A model generated the notes under the pieces. The model made no database searches and was not told the DNA's origin. It worked only from the letters and a program-made list of their open reading frames with translations. A program made the position numbers and the translations under genes. DNA of 64,000 bases, taken from contig SXOB01000051.1 of the NCBI GenBank assembly GCA_005776945.1, positions 26,792 through 90,791 of the forward strand. The letters run 5' to 3'. This DNA is from Pseudomonadota bacterium. GTDB lineage: Bacteria; Myxococcota_A; UBA796; GCA-2862545. Of the stretch, positions 33,362-41,731 are shown in pieces (position 1 is the stretch's first letter; the number at the start of each line of letters is the position of its first letter).

Positions 33362-34899
33362 CCCTTTCCCTCCAGAAGGGCGGCAAGCGCCTTCCGATCG
33401 ACCTTTCCATTCGTCGTCAGCGGCATCGCGTCGACGATTCGAATCTCCCGCGGCACCATGTAGTAAGGAAGGCGTGTCGCCAGCGCCGTGCGAATTCGGT
33501 GCGGTTCGCCCCCGGCAACGAACCCGATGAGCGCGTCGCATCGACCGACGCCGGGCGGCCAGGGCAAGATGGTCGCGTCGGCCGTTTCCGACACGGCGCG
33601 GAGCGCCCCTTCCACCTCGGCGACCTCGACGCGGTAGCCGTTGACCTGCACCTGACTGTCGGCGCGCCCAAGGTAGGCGATGGGCCCTTCGCCGACGGGT
33701 CGCCGCACCCGGTCGCCCGTCCGATACCAGCGGCCCGACACGCCTGGAAGGGAAACGAAAACCCGGTCCGTCTGCGCCGCGTCGTCGAGGTAGCCCGGCG
33801 TCACCTGCGCGCCGGCGAGGGCCAATTCACCGGCCTCCCCTTCGGCGACCTCGTGACCGTCGGCATCTACGACGCGGACCTCGACGCCCTCGAAGGGCCG
33901 GCCGATCGGCACGACGCCCCCCTCACACGCCTCCGGGTCGGCTCCCGCCAACCAACGGTGGCCGGTACATGCGAGCGTGACCTCCGTCGGCCCGTACACG
34001 TTTTCCACGACGGCCTGGGGAGCCGCCAGCTGGAAGGCCTGAGCAATGTCCACGCTGAGCGCCTCGCCGCAAAACAACACGACCCGAAGGTCCGGCAACG
34101 CATTGGGCGCCAACGCGCGCTGGCGCAGCGCGAGGTTGGCCGTGGACGGTACGGAGAACCACACCGTCAGGCGCTTGTCGGCGGCGTACCGACCCGGCAG
34201 CAGCAACTGCCCGCGGTCGGGGACGACGACCGTCCCCCCGACCGTGAACGCGGCGAACAGGTCGAAGCCGCACAAGTCGAACACGAGCTCGAACAGGTGG
34301 CTGAACCGGTCCGTTGGGCGCAAGTCCCACCGCGGCATCGCGGCGTTGAAGAAGGCCTCGAGGTTGCCATGAGTGACGCGTACGCCTTTGGGGCGGCCCG
34401 TGGACCCGGACGTGAACAGGAGGTTGGCTTCAGCGTCGGGACCAGGGTCGGCGACGCTTACCGCTGGCGCGAGGTCGCGCGCGTCGACGACCGAAAGGCC
34501 CGCGCCGCGCAACACGGCCAGGGCGGCGTCGGACGCAATGACCACGACGGTCGCCGTTCCCCGCAGAACCTCGGCCGCCTGGGCCGCTGCTCCGTCGTCG
34601 ACGACCGCCGCACGCACCCCCGCCCGCGCCACCATCTCCCGCGCTCGGTCGACCGGGTAGCCGGGGTGGACGGGGACGTAGGACGTGCCGGCGTAAAGCG
34701 CGCCGAGCACGCCTGCGGTCGATGCCGCGGTCCGGTGGCCGAAGATGGCTGTCCGACCCGCCCCAGTGCCGATCGCCGCCGCCAGCCGCCGCGCCAAGCC
34801 GTCGAGTTCTCCGTAGGTGAGGTTCGCCCCGTCGCACTCGAGCGCCACGGCCTGCGGCGCCCGCGCCACCGACGAGAGAAAGCGATGATGAACGCCCAT
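33358..34899 (-). CDS. Amino-acid-adenylating enzyme (DltA-like)
   Basis: A 513-residue stand-alone adenylation enzyme that should activate a carboxylate with ATP and load it on the adjacent carrier protein. Visible core motifs are LLFTSGSTGRPKGV (about 160-173), NVYGPTEVT (300-308), YRTGDRVR (392-399), GRADSQVQVNGYRVE (411-425) and TTNGKVDRKAL with the catalytic Lys 499. The segment FELVFDLCGFD carries the Asp (208) that in amino-acid-activating members holds the alpha-amino group, so an amino acid such as alanine or glycine is likely. That is inference from motif position. The ATG at 34899 was chosen because the longer ORF passes through the MBOAT gene. There is an 11-base gap from that gene's stop. 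Confidence 0.9.
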   Translation of the reverse strand: MGVHHRFLSSVARAPQAVALECDGANLTYGELDGLARRLAAAIGTGAGRTAIFGHRTAASTAGVLGALYAGTSYVPVHPGYPVDRAREMVARAGVRAAVVDDGAAAQAAEVLRGTATVVVIASDAALAVLRGAGLSVVDARDLAPAVSVADPGPDAEANLLFTSGSTGRPKGVRVTHGNLEAFFNAAMPRWDLRPTDRFSHLFELVFDLCGFDLFAAFTVGGTVVVPDRGQLLLPGRYAADKRLTVWFSVPSTANLALRQRALAPNALPDLRVVLFCGEALSVDIAQAFQLAAPQAVVENVYGPTEVTLACTGHRWLAGADPEACEGGVVPIGRPFEGVEVRVVDADGHEVAEGEAGELALAGAQVTPGYLDDAAQTDRVFVSLPGVSGRWYRTGDRVRRPVGEGPIAYLGRADSQVQVNGYRVEVAEVEGALRAVSETADATILPWPPGVGRCDALIGFVAGGEPHRIRTALATRLPYYMVPREIRIVDAMPLTTNGKVDRKALAALLEGKG

Positions 34900-34910
34900 G
34901 GACGGCGGCC

Positions 34911-36032
34911 CTAACCCCCCCACATCCTGGCCAGCAGGGTGAGCCCGGCGGCGAGCCCGTCGTCCGATGTTCCTCCCAACGCCGAAGCGCCAAGCAGGAA
35001 GGCCATCGTCGCGAGCCAGCCAACTGCCATTTTCGACCGCCCCGTCAGCCACGGCCAACGGCGCGTGCTCCAGGTCCGCGAAAGCGCCACGTACAGCGTC
35101 ATTCCCGTCGCATGGTACAAGCCCCACGCGAGCCAGTTCCAACTCGGTCCGTGCCACAGGCCCATGAGCCCGAAGGTGGCAAAGGACGCGAGGTAGGGAC
35201 TGCGCGTCCAGGCGATGGCCGGCATGTAGATGGAGCGCTGGCAGAAAGCCATCAGCGTCATGTGCCAACGACGCCAGAACTCGGGCAGATTCGTCGCGAC
35301 GATGGGCCAATTGAAGTTCTCGGAGATGCGGAAGCCGAAGGCTCGCCCGGCCCCGATGGCCACGTCGCTGTAGGCGGAGAAGTCCAGCCAGCCGCCAAGG
35401 AAGATGAGGGCGACGTAGGCCCAGGCCTCGGGCGTCGAAAAGGCGTCGAAGGTGCGGCCGTCGCGCACCCAGGCGGCCGCCGCGAACAGGCCCAATTCGA
35501 CGACGAGCGCCTTCTTGGCGAGGCCGACGAACACGCGCTGCCAGCCGGCCACATAGTCATCCGTCGTCGACGGCTGCGCGAGCCCTTTTTCCCACGTGTC
35601 GTACCGTTCGATGGGACCGGCCGACCAGATCGGGAAGAACGTGATCCAGGCCAGCGACCGGGCCGGGTCCGACGGGACGGCGATGCCCCGTCGCCGGTCC
35701 AATTCGACGCTGAGCACGCGGAAGCCGACGTAGCTGACGCCAAGCGGCACGCCGACCGCAAGCGCCCCCATCAGGCCCGCCTCCGCCGCGGCGCGCAGCG
35801 GGCGAAGGGCGAGCAGGGCGACGATGGCGCCAACGGCGTGCCATTGGCGCGGACTCGCCTGGACGAAGACAAGGCCGGCCAACGCCACGGCCGCCAAGGT
35901 CGACGGGTCCACCGCAACGAGGACGGCGAGCGACAGGGCCGCGATGAGGTGGGGCCGCCACCGTTCGCCCACCGCCCGCACCAGCCAAGGGCCAACGGCG
36001 ACGACGAGCAGGAAGACGGGCGACTGGAGCAC
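34911..36032 (-). CDS. MBOAT-family membrane acyltransferase (DltB-like)
   Basis: A 373-residue multi-pass membrane O-acyltransferase. It has the DltB/AlgI signature region ENFNWPIVATNLPEFWRRWHMTL (described by position, about 238-260, with His 257) and the invariant active-site His 294 in GLWHGPSWNWLAWGLYH. The N-terminus MLQSPVFLLVVAV is the usual family start. In Gram-positive bacteria DltB takes the D-alanyl group from the carrier protein and passes it outward. The GTG at 36030-36032 directly abuts the stop of the microprotein gene with no intervening base. The stop is TAG. It is followed 11 bases later by the adenylating enzyme. Confidence 0.92.
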   Translation of the reverse strand: MLQSPVFLLVVAVGPWLVRAVGERWRPHLIAALSLAVLVAVDPSTLAAVALAGLVFVQASPRQWHAVGAIVALLALRPLRAAAEAGLMGALAVGVPLGVSYVGFRVLSVELDRRRGIAVPSDPARSLAWITFFPIWSAGPIERYDTWEKGLAQPSTTDDYVAGWQRVFVGLAKKALVVELGLFAAAAWVRDGRTFDAFSTPEAWAYVALIFLGGWLDFSAYSDVAIGAGRAFGFRISENFNWPIVATNLPEFWRRWHMTLMAFCQRSIYMPAIAWTRSPYLASFATFGLMGLWHGPSWNWLAWGLYHATGMTLYVALSRTWSTRRWPWLTGRSKMAVGWLATMAFLLGASALGGTSDDGLAAGLTLLARMWGG

Positions 36033-36155
36033 TCAAAAGCCCTGGTAGCGAAACACGAGCCTGCCGAAGGCCGCCGATGCGAGCCACCACGAGGCACCCG
36101 CCAAGGCCACGCCCAACAGCGTCGCTTGCGCGAGTTGTCCAAAACGGCGGCTCAC
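36033..36155 (-). CDS. DltX-like single-TM microprotein ending in FxYxxF
   Basis: A 40-residue protein easily missed by gene finders. The GTG at 36155 overlaps the SGNH gene's stop as GTGA. Residues 1-10 are polar with a basic start (MSRRFGQLAQ), 11-31 form one hydrophobic helix with two Trp (TLLGVALAGASWWLASAAFG), and the protein ends exactly with FRYQGF. That matches FxYxxF, the C-terminal motif of DltX in Gram-positive dlt operons, where the Tyr takes the acyl group from the MBOAT protein. Its stop is immediately followed by the MBOAT start codon, as expected for a dedicated partner. The family assignment rests on motif, size, topology and position; overall sequence identity cannot be judged here. 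Confidence 0.8.
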   Translation of the reverse strand: MSRRFGQLAQATLLGVALAGASWWLASAAFGRLVFRYQGF

Positions 36156-37189
36156 AACCGCTCCCAGCGCGAAGCCAGCGCATCCGCAAGGGCCGACGTC
36201 CAGGCCGCCTCCTTCTCCGCGTGGTTGAGGTGGCACCAATCGATCAGGTCGCGCGGCCCGATGTCGAGCCCGACGCCGGGGTCGACCCAATCCAAACCAT
36301 GGCCTTTCGCCCACTCGTCGACGCGCCGATCGAGCGCCCCCATGGCTTGGGCCACGTCGGGGGGAAAATAGGTCGGGTTCGCCGGCGTCCGCAGGAGAGC
36401 GACATCGTAGCCGGCGTCGCGGGCTCGGCGTACGAGCGCCTCGGCGGCCTGAAACTGGTCCACGACGACCGACTCCGGCACGTCCCGCAGCCAAGCCGCG
36501 TAGTCCTCGAACACGACCTGCGCGATGGGCGGGCTGCCATAGGGCCACCAGTTTGTGGCCTCCAGAACGTCGCCAGAGCCCCATCGTCCCACAGCGTGCC
36601 AAGCGCGCGGCAACAGGAAGCTCAGGCGCGGCGACGCCCACCGGCCCACCGCCCACGGCTTCGCGACCACGCCGTCCTCGGCGAGGTGCTCACGGAGACG
36701 GGGCAGGTCGACGCCGAATCGGGGCGCGTCGGCCTCCGCCTGTTGAAGGTGGGGCAACGGGGCGACGCGGTAAGCCCCCATCCCAAGCACCAACATGCCG
36801 CCCCCACGCGGGGCCCGATCGAAGATGGCGTCCGAAAGGTAGAGCGTTTGATCGGCGGACGCGACGACGTGCACCTCGGCCCGCACTCCCCGCTCGACGA
36901 CTTCGTGGATCAACGCCTCGGGAGACGTCAGGGCCTCCCTCACGGCCGAGCCGCCAAGCACGAGGATGGCCGGGGCCGTCGACGCCTCGTCCATCCGCAA
37001 CATCCTCGCCGTCGTGAACGCCGCGTCGTCGCGCGGGTCGGTGGCAAAGCGGCCGGGGCGGTCGCGCAACATGGCGTCGTCGATGGCAGCCGGCACGGCG
37101 GCCGCCAATGCGAGGCCCACGACGACGGCGAGTCCGAGGACTGGGCCCGACGGCTCTGTCAACCCGCGCCAGAAGTCCTCGACCGCCAT
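36152..37189 (-). CDS. Periplasmic SGNH-hydrolase-like protein (DltD-like)
   Basis: A 345-residue protein with an N-terminal signal anchor (GPVLGLAVVVGLALAAAVP, about 15-35), placing the rest outside the inner membrane. Block I is ILVLGGSAVREAL, with Ser 81 as candidate nucleophile, and the C-terminal Asp-x-x-His pair is DLIDWCHLN (Asp 317, His 320). This is the SGNH/GDSL plan shared by DltD and AlgJ/AlgX-type proteins that work with MBOAT partners. Its stop overlaps the microprotein start. It is the first gene of the operon, 21 bases after mutL on the same strand, so it may share mutL's transcript. Whether it transfers or removes the acyl group is not evident. Confidence 0.82.
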   Translation of the reverse strand: MAVEDFWRGLTEPSGPVLGLAVVVGLALAAAVPAAIDDAMLRDRPGRFATDPRDDAAFTTARMLRMDEASTAPAILVLGGSAVREALTSPEALIHEVVERGVRAEVHVVASADQTLYLSDAIFDRAPRGGGMLVLGMGAYRVAPLPHLQQAEADAPRFGVDLPRLREHLAEDGVVAKPWAVGRWASPRLSFLLPRAWHAVGRWGSGDVLEATNWWPYGSPPIAQVVFEDYAAWLRDVPESVVVDQFQAAEALVRRARDAGYDVALLRTPANPTYFPPDVAQAMGALDRRVDEWAKGHGLDWVDPGVGLDIGPRDLIDWCHLNHAEKEAAWTSALADALASRWERL

Positions 37190-37210
37190 GGCGTCGGCCT
37201 CTAACGCCCG

Positions 37211-39010
37211 TCAAGAGCGGTGGAAGCGCCGCTCGAGTTCACCGACGCCGATGCGGATGGCGACGGGGCGGCCGTGAGCACAGACTTCGAAGTCTACCTC
37301 GTCGAGACTCGCGAGCAGCGCGCGCATCTCGTAGGCCGACAAGGTCTGGTGGGCTCGGACGGCCGAATGGCACGCCATCGTGGCCCGCATATGCCCCAAG
37401 ATGTCGTCGGGGAGCGAGGGCGCGTCGTCCCCGGCGGCCCCGTCGGCCAAGTCCTGGAGCAGCGCGACGGGGTCGAGCGACAGCGTCGCGGGCATCGCCG
37501 TGACCCGCCAACCGTGCTCCGCCGGCTCCGCCTCGACGCCAAGATCGACAAGCCGGTCGCGCACCCGGCCGAGCGCCGCCTGGCGGGCCTCGGACAACGG
37601 GACGAAGTGCGGCTGCATGAGCCGCTGGGACGACACCCGCGCTCCGGCACGGGTCAATTCGTAGAGTCGAACGCGCTCATGTGCCGCGTGTTGGTCGATG
37701 ATGACCAACTCCCCCTGCCCTTCGCAAAGGAGGTAGGTCCGGTCGAGCTGGCCGATCACGCTCATGTCGCGGAATCGGGGGACGGGAAGCAGCGGCTGAC
37801 CCGCCCGGAAGGTCGGTAGTGGGGGCGCGGCCGCGACCGGAGCGACCTCGGGGCCGGGCGGCGGGACTTCGCGCAGGGGGACGCGCGAGGGGCCCGGGAC
37901 GAAGGTGCGGTCGTCGTCGGGGTGCGCGGCGATGGGCGGCCGCGACGGCCACGACAGGGTCGGTTGGGGGCGGGACGGCTGCAGAAGGGCGGCTCGCGGC
38001 GCCGGCGCGGTCGGTACGCGCAGCCCTGTCGTCTGAAGGGCGTCGCGCAGGCCACCGCCGACCACCTGGCCGACCGCCCTTGGGTCGCGGAACCGAACCT
38101 CCGTCTTCGATGGATGGACGTTGATGTCCACCCGCGCGGGATCGAGGTCCAGGAAAAGCGCCACGACGGGATGCCGCCCCTTTGGCACCAGGTCTCGGTA
38201 GGCCTCGCCGACCGCGGCGCGGAGCACGGCGTCGCGAACGAAACGGCCATTGACGTAGAATCGCTGGGCCGCCAGCGCCGTGGCTCGGTGAACGCCCACC
38301 GGAGACGCGAGCGCCTCGACCTGGACGCCCTGGGCCTCGAATCGGCAGGCGAACAGGGCCATACCGTCGTCGCCAAGGACGTCCCGCGCCCGGCCTGCCC
38401 GATCGGCTGCCACGGGTGCGCGCCACACGGTCCGACCTTCGTGGACGAGCTCAAAGGCGCAGTCCGGACGCGGCAACGCGAGCCGCAACAGCGCTTCCGA
38501 ACAGTGCCCCAACTCCGTCTCCGTCGACCGGAGGAACTTCCGGCGCACGGGCAGGTTGTGGAACAGGCCTCGGACGTCCACCTCGGTGCCAGGCGGCCCG
38601 CCTGCGTCGGTGACGTCGAGGAGCTTGCCCCCGTCGATGCGCAGGCAGGTCCCGACCACCGCGGCCGCCGTCCGCGTCGTCAACGTGAACCGACTGACGG
38701 ATGCGATGCTCGGAAGCGCCTCGCCGCGGAACCCGAGCGACCTCACCGTCGAGAGGTCTTCGGCCCGTTCAATCTTGCTCGTGGCGTGCCGCTCGAGGCA
38801 CAACAGCGCGTCCTGCCGGTCCATCCCGGCGCCGTCGTCCACGACCCGAATTCGGGCCGAACCCCCACCCCCGAGATGGACTTCGACGCGGCGCGCGCCC
38901 GCGTCGAGCGCGTTCTCTACGAGCTCCTTGACGACGGAGGCGGGCCGATCGACGACCTCCCCGGCGGCAATCTGGTTGACGACCTGATCGGGGAGGATTC
39001 GAACGGCCAC
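37211..39010 (-). CDS. mutL: DNA mismatch repair protein MutL
   Basis: A 599-residue MutL. The GHKL ATPase motifs are NALDAG (33-38), DDGAGM (58-63) and GFRGEAL (93-99). A Pro-rich linker at about 330-400 precedes the C-terminal dimerisation domain, which has DQHAAHE and CAHGRP, hallmarks of MutL proteins with endonuclease activity. The second Glu after DQHAAHE is one residue further away than in the classic motif spacing, a detail to verify. MutL couples MutS mismatch recognition to strand removal; mutS is not in this window. The dlt-like operon begins 21 bases downstream on the same strand, and the lectin lipoprotein gene ends four bases upstream. Confidence 0.96.
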   Translation of the reverse strand: MAVRILPDQVVNQIAAGEVVDRPASVVKELVENALDAGARRVEVHLGGGGSARIRVVDDGAGMDRQDALLCLERHATSKIERAEDLSTVRSLGFRGEALPSIASVSRFTLTTRTAAAVVGTCLRIDGGKLLDVTDAGGPPGTEVDVRGLFHNLPVRRKFLRSTETELGHCSEALLRLALPRPDCAFELVHEGRTVWRAPVAADRAGRARDVLGDDGMALFACRFEAQGVQVEALASPVGVHRATALAAQRFYVNGRFVRDAVLRAAVGEAYRDLVPKGRHPVVALFLDLDPARVDINVHPSKTEVRFRDPRAVGQVVGGGLRDALQTTGLRVPTAPAPRAALLQPSRPQPTLSWPSRPPIAAHPDDDRTFVPGPSRVPLREVPPPGPEVAPVAAAPPLPTFRAGQPLLPVPRFRDMSVIGQLDRTYLLCEGQGELVIIDQHAAHERVRLYELTRAGARVSSQRLMQPHFVPLSEARQAALGRVRDRLVDLGVEAEPAEHGWRVTAMPATLSLDPVALLQDLADGAAGDDAPSLPDDILGHMRATMACHSAVRAHQTLSAYEMRALLASLDEVDFEVCAHGRPVAIRIGVGELERRFHRS

Positions 39011-39013
39011 CGG

Positions 39014-40333
39014 CTATTCACACAGGAAGGCGCGCTCGATCGTGCAGTCCGACATCTTCCACTGTTCGGTCGCCAGACCCAGGTACGCGCAGTCGTTGAC
39101 CGTGGGCTCGCCGGGTGCCCAGGCCGTGTAGCCAAACAAGCTGCCGTCCTCCCATTCGTAGGTTCCCTCGACCGCGGTGTCGGTCAGGCCGATCCAGGCC
39201 GACGTTTCGGTGAGGGCCACATCGGCTTGGTCCGCGAAGTCCTTGTTCTCTCCAGCGTTGGCAATCGACACGAGCGTCATGCCAAACGAGGTGCACACCT
39301 CCGAGGCGAGCCCGTAGGGCTGGACTTCGCCACATGCGACGAAATCGCCGAAGTCCGTGCAATCCCAACACGTGGGGTCTTCGTCGACGTCGATGTCGCA
39401 GTCGTTGTCGAAGCCGTCACAAACATCAAGAGCGGTGGGAAACACCTGAGCCTTGTTGTCGTTGCAGTCGCCATCGCACAACGTCCAGCCGTCGAGGTCG
39501 AGGTCGAGGTCGTCGAGCAGGAGCCCGTCGCAGTCCGTGTCGACGCCATCGCAGATCTCGAGGACTCCCGGATTCACGTTGGGGTCCGCATCATTGCAGT
39601 CGCCGAGGCACGTCAACCAACCGTCGGCGTCGACGTCGAAGCCGTCGTCGACGATGAGGTCGCAGTTGTTGTCCACCCCGTCGCAGACCTCGGGCAGGTG
39701 CGGCGCGTTGTTCGGGTCTCGGTCGTCACAATCGCCGGCACACCCCGCGATGCCGTCGCCGTCCTCGTCGAAGTCTTCGTCGGCCGCGCCGTCGCAATCG
39801 TCGTCGATCCCGTTGCAGTTGTCGGCAGCACTCGGAGAAATGGCGTCGTCGTCGTCGTTGCAGTCGTCGCAGAGGTTCCAACCATCGTCGTCGTCATCGT
39901 CGGCATCGTCGACGATCTCGTTGCAGTCCTCGTCGCGGCCGTCGCACGTCTCTTCGGCGCCCGGGTAGATGTCGCCAAACCCGTCGTTGCAGTCGACGGC
40001 TCCGCCCAAAGCCCGGCAATCTGGATCGTCGACGAGGAAGCCGTCGCCATCGAAGTCAAAACCCTCGTCGACCAACGTGTCGCAGTCGTCGTCCTCGCCG
40101 TTGCACCCTTCCGCCGCACCAGGGAAAATCTGGTTGTTGTCGGGACCGCAGTCGTCCACGTCGTCCACGCCGTCGCCATCTGAGTCGACGCCTGGCGGCG
40201 GCGCGTCGGTCGTCGGTTCATCCGTGGTGGGCTCGTCGCTCGTTGCGGGCGGATCCGACGGCGTCTCGCCATCCGTCGTGGTGGCCTCCCCACATGCCAT
40301 CAACGTCAGGCAACTGATCCAAAGGCCCCGCAT
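39014..40333 (-). CDS. Lipoprotein with MopE repeats and a C-type lectin-like domain
   Basis: A 439-residue surface protein. The leader MRGLWISCLTLMAC gives a lipobox Cys at 14, then a Thr/Asp/Pro-rich tether. Residues ~48-325 hold six to seven Asp/Cys-rich MopE-type units (CNGEDDDCD, CDGRDEDCN, CNGIDDDCDG and similar), putative calcium sites. The last ~115 residues are a C-type lectin-like domain: AWIGLTDTAVEGTYEW, SLFGYTAWAPGEP and WKMSDCTIERAFLCE, with paired Cys. Such domains bind sugars or proteins, so a surface adhesion or recognition role is reasonable inference. It lies just upstream of mutL on the same strand and is divergent from the Tim44-like gene. Confidence 0.85.
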   Translation of the reverse strand: MRGLWISCLTLMACGEATTTDGETPSDPPATSDEPTTDEPTTDAPPPGVDSDGDGVDDVDDCGPDNNQIFPGAAEGCNGEDDDCDTLVDEGFDFDGDGFLVDDPDCRALGGAVDCNDGFGDIYPGAEETCDGRDEDCNEIVDDADDDDDDGWNLCDDCNDDDDAISPSAADNCNGIDDDCDGAADEDFDEDGDGIAGCAGDCDDRDPNNAPHLPEVCDGVDNNCDLIVDDGFDVDADGWLTCLGDCNDADPNVNPGVLEICDGVDTDCDGLLLDDLDLDLDGWTLCDGDCNDNKAQVFPTALDVCDGFDNDCDIDVDEDPTCWDCTDFGDFVACGEVQPYGLASEVCTSFGMTLVSIANAGENKDFADQADVALTETSAWIGLTDTAVEGTYEWEDGSLFGYTAWAPGEPTVNDCAYLGLATEQWKMSDCTIERAFLCE

Positions 40334-40397
40334 GTCTCCCCCCTATGAGCCCCCGGCGGGCTATGTCGTTGAGTCTCTCTATCTCTCGGACCCCGCC

Positions 40398-41552
40398 ATG
40401 AGCCCTGACTTTGCAAGCTCTTTCGACGGCCTCGCGATTCGCCTGTTCTTGTTCATCGTCGCTGCCGTCGCGATGGGTGGCGCCATCTACGCATTTGCCA
40501 GTTTCCTCGTCCCCGAGCGCGGCCAAGACCCTAAGAGCGCGGGGGCGCCCCGTCCTTTGGGTCCGATCCCGTCGAGCGGAAAGACCGTTCCGGCGATTGC
40601 CGCCCTGGAACGGTCGAGCCGCCGCGCCATCGACCTGACGTCGGTCGCGAACCGCGTCGCCGACTTCTCGCTCGCCGAGTGCGAAGAGCTCATCGTCGAG
40701 AGCTTCAGAACGGCCCAGCACGCCCGCGCCCGCGGGCAAATGGGCGAGCTCAAACTGGCCATCAGCGAGTTGGCCGTCGAGGGCCTTCTCGAAGGGGGTC
40801 GGGACGTCGGCGTCGTTCACGAGGTGCGCATCGCCAAGCTTCAGCTCATTCGGGCCGCGAGCAGCCTTGAGATCAGCCAGCTTGTCTACCGGATCAGCGC
40901 GCTCACGGACGAAACGACCCGTTCGGGCACCCGGAGCTGGTGGGATGTCAGCTACGAGTGGGCCGTGGCGCGACTGCCCCACGCGGCCGCTTGGCGCATC
41001 ACCAGAGTGACCTTGGAGGCCCGTGCACCCCTGTTTCCTCCCCATTGGGACGCAGACAAGCCCTCCGGGAGAATCGAGCCCATCCGCCCCGACCCCGACC
41101 TGCCATCCCAACTCGAAACCGTGGACCGCCCGGACCGGCCCTTTGACGCCGAGCGCTTCCGCGAGGGCGCCACCGCCTGTTTCCATGCGGTGATGACGGC
41201 CTGGACGAACCAAGACCCGGCCCTCGCCGACCGCTGGCTCGGTCGCGCCGCCCGCGAGCAATTTGCGACCCTGCTCTTCCGCTACGAGCGCGCGAACATG
41301 CGCCGCGTGCGGTCGGACGCAACGCTCGGAACGCTCGAGCCGGTCCGCGCCCACCACGACCAGGGTGGCGACTGGATCAGTCTCCACATCAGCGGCCAGG
41401 TCCGGGACCTCGTCGTGGACAACGATGGAAGCGTCCCCGGCGAACAGGTGGACCGCGCCCTGCCCTTTTCCGAGTATTGGACGTTCCTGCGGCCGCCGGG
41501 ACGGACGTGGCGGCTCGTGCGCCGAGAGACGCCAGAGGAGTGGGTGCTCTGA
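40398..41552 (+). CDS. Membrane-anchored Tim44-like domain protein
   Basis: A 384-residue protein with one N-terminal transmembrane segment (about 13-36, AIRLFLFIVAAVAMGGAIYAF). Two regions resemble the Tim44-like fold: residues ~95-205 (SLAECEELIVESFRTAQHARARG) and ~255-380 (RFREGATACFHAVMTAWTNQD, ending in a beta sheet with WISLHISGQVRDLVVDN). Bacterial Tim44-like proteins are often inner-membrane anchored and of unknown role. I chose the ATG at 40398 because the earlier in-frame ATG (40332) overlaps the divergent lipoprotein start. About 180 bases separate it from minD. Confidence 0.75.
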   Translation: MSPDFASSFDGLAIRLFLFIVAAVAMGGAIYAFASFLVPERGQDPKSAGAPRPLGPIPSSGKTVPAIAALERSSRRAIDLTSVANRVADFSLAECEELIVESFRTAQHARARGQMGELKLAISELAVEGLLEGGRDVGVVHEVRIAKLQLIRAASSLEISQLVYRISALTDETTRSGTRSWWDVSYEWAVARLPHAAAWRITRVTLEARAPLFPPHWDADKPSGRIEPIRPDPDLPSQLETVDRPDRPFDAERFREGATACFHAVMTAWTNQDPALADRWLGRAAREQFATLLFRYERANMRRVRSDATLGTLEPVRAHHDQGGDWISLHISGQVRDLVVDNDGSVPGEQVDRALPFSEYWTFLRPPGRTWRLVRRETPEEWVL

Positions 41553-41731
41553 ACCGATTTCTGGACGTTGGGAGGCCGACCCGACCCGATTCAGATGGGC
41601 CGTGATTCCCACCGACGCCTCTCATCGGAACCCCCCTGGCGCCTGCGCAAGATCGTGGTACCATGGGTTCCTGCCTCCGCGGCGCCTGCCGCACCCCGTT
41701 TCCGCCCTCCCCCCTTCCCCTCGGAGCCTCC

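Noticed and set aside
32226..34899. A small nonribosomal peptide (NRPS) cluster from the adenylation enzyme and carrier protein
   Set aside because: There is no condensation or thioesterase domain, and the MBOAT, FxYxxF microprotein and SGNH genes in the same operon fit a dlt-type pathway better.
40332..40397. Earlier ATG (40332) as the start of the Tim44-like protein
   Set aside because: It overlaps the start of the divergent lectin lipoprotein, leaving no room for promoters or ribosome-binding sites; the ATG at 40398 directly precedes the membrane segment region.
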